From positions 1 to 33,947 of the forward strand of contig PFDQ01000038.1 of the NCBI GenBank assembly GCA_002772815.1: a DNA stretch of 33,947 nucleotides, read 5' to 3'. Made by a program: the position numbers and the translations under genes. Shown in pieces: positions 31,475 through 33,947 of this stretch. The DNA is from Candidatus Peregrinibacteria bacterium CG10_big_fil_rev_8_21_14_0_10_42_8 (GTDB lineage: Bacteria; Patescibacteriota; Gracilibacteria; Peribacterales; Peribacteraceae). The stretch's first letter is position 1, and each line of letters opens with the position of its first letter. The notes under the pieces are model-generated. The model was given only the letters and a program-made list of their open reading frames with translations. It was not told the origin of the DNA and made no database searches.

Positions 31475-32166
31475 GCAATTCCCCTCTTCATATTGCCATC
31501 ATCCCTGATGGCAACAGGCGTTGGGCAAAAGCGTTATCGCTTATGCCATGGGATGGACACCAAAAAGCAGTCGATAACTTTCAGACACTGACAGAGTGGT
31601 GCGAGAATGATGTGCGTGTAGGGGTACTGACTGTCTGGTGCTTCTCAACAGAAAACTGGAAACGAGACCCAAAAGAAATTAGAAAGCTCATGCACATGCT
31701 CGAAGATTATCTTCAAAAGGAACGCTCAACATTTATGAAACACAACACAAGATTCTTACACTCTGGAAGAAAAGATCGCATTCCAGCATCACTCAAACAA
31801 CTGATTGCCGATGTCGAAAAAGAGACAGCACACTGCGACAGCTTTACACTACATCTTGCTGTTGATTACGGAGGAAAAGATGAAATATTACGAGCTATAA
31901 ATAAAACAAAGGATTCAAAAGAAGCACAAGATTCAAAGGAGATTTGTGAAACTACAATTCAAAATCACCTCGACCAACCAAGCCTTCCAGAAATCGACCT
32001 GATTATTCGTACATCAGGAGAACACAGAACGTCAAACTTCTTCCTGTGGCAATCAACATACGCCGAATGGGATTTCATTGATAAACGCTTCCCAGACTTT
32101 ACCGTAAAAGATTTACAGAGCTCAGTCGACAGTTTCGCTGTCCGAACTCGAAGGTTCGGAGGGTAG
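31471..32166 (+). CDS. uppS: Cis-prenyltransferase (undecaprenyl diphosphate synthase)
   Basis: UppS extends farnesyl diphosphate with cis-IPP units to make the lipid carrier for peptidoglycan and glycan assembly. The 231-aa protein contains the catalytic IIPDGNRRWAKAL (Asp13), LTVWCFSTENWKR and DLIIRTSGEHRTSNFFLWQ, and ends near a DF segment typical of the family. The start ATGA overlaps the idi stop by 4 nt, implying coupled translation. The product length cannot be told from sequence. Confidence 0.95.
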   Translation: MSNSPLHIAIIPDGNRRWAKALSLMPWDGHQKAVDNFQTLTEWCENDVRVGVLTVWCFSTENWKRDPKEIRKLMHMLEDYLQKERSTFMKHNTRFLHSGRKDRIPASLKQLIADVEKETAHCDSFTLHLAVDYGGKDEILRAINKTKDSKEAQDSKEICETTIQNHLDQPSLPEIDLIIRTSGEHRTSNFFLWQSTYAEWDFIDKRFPDFTVKDLQSSVDSFAVRTRRFGG

Positions 32167-32292
32167 ATACCCATCAGCGATTCTCGCAACATCATGAAGA
32201 TGATACCTCGCAAACATATTAGGCTCCTTTGCCATTATTTTGTTCAAAACTTTTGATATACTCATATAGAAAGTTTGCTATAATTTCTCTGA

Positions 32293-33138
32293 ATGAGTGA
32301 CAAGGAAAATACGATAATTTCGGCTACAGCATGCGGAAAAATAATCCTAACTGGTGAATATGCAGTCGTATTTGGTTATCCAGGCATAGCCATTCCTGCA
32401 CCATTTTCGGTCACAGTTCACTTCCAAAAAGATGAATCAATCGGCGATGTAGCATTGCAGTGGGATGCCACACCAGAATGGAAAGCATACGTCGAAGACA
32501 TTATTAATTTATGCATTTCTCTTGGAACGGTGCCTTCAGGGACAATAACTATCGATAATACCATTCCTCTCAATAAAGGAATGGGAAGCTCTACCGCGTT
32601 TGTCATCGCACTGGCGAAGTGTTTACTGGGTGAAGACTGTGAAGAACAAGCAGTAATGATAGAAGACACGGTCAACCCAAGCCACAGCGGAATAGATTTC
32701 GCCGTCATCTGGAATCGTGCCCCTATTATATTCAAAAAAGACGAAATACCTGAGCTCATTAACCTGCCAGACAATCTTCTCGATGGTGCATTCCTTATCG
32801 ATACCGGAAACCCAGACCAGCAAACATCAGAACTCGTAATGTGGGTTCAAAAACGAAAAGATGCACTGAAAGATCCACTCAAAACGATTGGTGACTGTAG
32901 TAAAAAATTACAACAATCAGACGACATTCTGGAGATATTTCGAGAGCACAACAAGGCACAACAATCACTCGGCGTCGTCTCTGACAAGGTAAAAGATCTG
33001 ATCACAAAAATTGAACAAGAAGGAGGTGCAGCAAAAGTAGTCGGCGCTGGCGGGCGTACTGGTGGTAGTGGGATGGTTTTGGCTATCAATATCGATGCCT
33101 CGAAAATCCCTTCTCAATACCCAATCATACAACTCTAA
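32293..33138 (+). CDS. Mevalonate kinase (GHMP family)
   Basis: The 281-aa protein has GHMP motif 1 (CGKIILTGEYAVVFGYPGIAIP), the ATP-binding motif 2 (PLNKGMGSSTAFVIAL) and motif 3 (KVVGAGGRTGGSGMVLAI). The acidic segment HSGIDFAV supplies the catalytic Asp region. It converts mevalonate to phosphomevalonate with ATP. It is somewhat shorter than many homologues (about 310 aa). TATAAT lies 8 nt before the ATG. A diphosphomevalonate decarboxylase gene follows; the phosphomevalonate kinase gene was not seen in the window. Confidence 0.9.
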   Translation: MSDKENTIISATACGKIILTGEYAVVFGYPGIAIPAPFSVTVHFQKDESIGDVALQWDATPEWKAYVEDIINLCISLGTVPSGTITIDNTIPLNKGMGSSTAFVIALAKCLLGEDCEEQAVMIEDTVNPSHSGIDFAVIWNRAPIIFKKDEIPELINLPDNLLDGAFLIDTGNPDQQTSELVMWVQKRKDALKDPLKTIGDCSKKLQQSDDILEIFREHNKAQQSLGVVSDKVKDLITKIEQEGGAAKVVGAGGRTGGSGMVLAINIDASKIPSQYPIIQL

Positions 33139-33144
33139 CAGTAA

Positions 33145-33165
33145 AGACGCACCGGTGGTGCGTCT
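33145..33165 (+). other. Intergenic hairpin between the mevalonate genes
   Basis: AGACGCACC and GGTGCGTCT form a 9-bp stem around GGT. No T tract follows, so it is more likely an RNA-stability or attenuation element than a terminator. Confidence 0.55.
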
Positions 33166-33191
33166 CTCAAGTATCACTACGCACTACAATC

Positions 33192-33947
33192 ATGATCACT
33201 GCACGAAGCACACCAAACATCGCGCTTATAAAATACTGGGGTAACCGCCATGAAGAGTTTCGGTTGTGCGCAGGGGAATCCACTTCTATGACACTCGACG
33301 GTCCATACGTCGATGTCTCTGTCGACTATGCAGACCGATTTAATGTTAGTTCAAACACAAAAGAAATGAATGCTGAATCAAAAAAGCGTTTTCAAAAAAC
33401 TATCGAACTGATTCAGGCGTATCTGGCTACCATAGACAATATCGACCTTTCACGTATTTCTATTGATATAGAATCTCATATACCACCAAGTATTGGTCTC
33501 GCCTCCTCTGCTGCAGTCTTCTCTGGTTTGTCGAAAGCAATTGCAGGACTCGTGGAAATCCCACTTTCTGATGAGCAGATAAGTGTAATGGCTCGGCTTG
33601 GTTCTGGCTCGGCTGCACGAAGTATATTTGGAGGATATAGTGCCATTGCTAATGAGGAAAATATGTTTATCGATGGGTCAAAGGGATGGCAAATCGCAGA
33701 TGAACACCACTGGACATTACATGACATCATTATTGTTCCAAGTACCAAAGAGAAAAAAGTAGGCTCTACAGAAGGGCACGCGAATGCCGCAACAAGCCGT
33801 CATTTTCTGCAGCGCTTACAGGACATTAAAGAGTACAGACAACAAGACTGTATAAATGCCATTCTTCGTAAGGACTTCGAGAAACTCCAACGCGTAGCAG
33901 AAGAAGACTGCATGAATATGCACCTCTGCATGCAAACACAGACCCCA
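33192..33947 (+). CDS. mvaD: Diphosphomevalonate decarboxylase (partial)
   Basis: This reading frame runs off the window end and so is not in the ORF track; 252 codons are visible. It shows the MvaD signature NIALIKYWGN near the N-terminus, ESTSMTLDG, the ATP-binding GLASSAAVFSGL and RLGSGSAARSIFGGY. The enzyme makes IPP from mevalonate diphosphate with ATP-driven decarboxylation. It completes the supply route for idi and uppS. The C-terminus is missing only because the window ends. Confidence 0.93.
   Translation, partial: MITARSTPNIALIKYWGNRHEEFRLCAGESTSMTLDGPYVDVSVDYADRFNVSSNTKEMNAESKKRFQKTIELIQAYLATIDNIDLSRISIDIESHIPPSIGLASSAAVFSGLSKAIAGLVEIPLSDEQISVMARLGSGSAARSIFGGYSAIANEENMFIDGSKGWQIADEHHWTLHDIIIVPSTKEKKVGSTEGHANAATSRHFLQRLQDIKEYRQQDCINAILRKDFEKLQRVAEEDCMNMHLCMQTQTP

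Noticed and set aside
1-33947. Alternative genetic code with TGA as glycine (Gracilibacteria type)
   Set aside because: Several intact genes end properly at TGA (idi, the AI-2E gene, XRE) and no conserved protein contains an in-frame TGA.
1-33947. CRISPR array or insertion sequence
   Set aside because: No regularly spaced repeats with unique spacers, no transposase and no terminal inverted repeats were seen; the element repeats are too few and widely spaced.

Overview
The window looks like chromosome from a member of the Candidate Phyla Radiation (Patescibacteria), possibly the Peregrinibacteria side, although the lineage call is an inference. Supporting signs are the short, densely packed genes, a PrgI/TraC/VirB2-like gene set, a short CspA variant, a DUF5659 protein, and a bacterial mevalonate route (idi, uppS, mevalonate kinase, diphosphomevalonate decarboxylase). 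TGA acts as an ordinary stop (idi, the AI-2E gene, the XRE gene), so code 11 fits and the Gracilibacteria TGA=Gly code is not indicated. Almost no gene has a usable Shine-Dalgarno. Many have a -10 box 6-8 nt before the start codon (predicted leaderless mRNAs), and others have short pyrimidine-rich leaders.

Layout. 0.1-4.8 kb: tRNA-Lys(UUU), a GT4 glycosyltransferase, a half-size EamA-like membrane protein, ruvB, an exported unknown, rplK (L11) and a Lys-tailed membrane protein. 4.9-12.4 kb: rplA (L1) with a leader, a DusB-type tRNA dihydrouridine synthase, a VirB2/TrbC-like pilin, an AI-2E permease, clpC, PrgI and a TraC-like protein. 12.4-16.9 kb: rpsA (S1) with a structured leader, a HIT protein, small membrane proteins, yidD, and a strange protein made of repeated amphipathic helices. 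17.0 kb: tRNA-Gly(UCC).

17.07-24.74 kb is a probable integrative element inserted at the 3' end of tRNA-Gly. It carries a large serine recombinase whose stop codon lies inside the tRNA gene, an AAA+/MCM-like ATPase with a C-terminal winged helix, a run of small mobile-element proteins (zinc ribbon, DUF5659 and others), an S-layer-homology (SLH) surface protein, an XRE regulator beside nested palindromes, and two small right-end genes. A dispersed 19-bp repeat (consensus GGACASAAACTCCTAGNAG) occurs four times, all inside this segment. The GC content of its left half is visibly higher than that of the flanks.

24.8-33.9 kb returns to core genes: a DUF1295 reductase-like membrane protein with a SOUL haem-binding protein, an ABC-F ATPase, a cold-shock protein, a 48-aa histone-H1-like Lys/Ala protein absent from the ORF track, an mscS-like channel translationally coupled to a DUF4015 glycoside-hydrolase-like exoprotein, and the isoprenoid cluster idi-uppS, mevalonate kinase and mvaD (cut by the window end). 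Together the isoprenoid genes take mevalonate-derived C5 units to polyprenyl diphosphate, the lipid carrier for cell-envelope sugar transfer.
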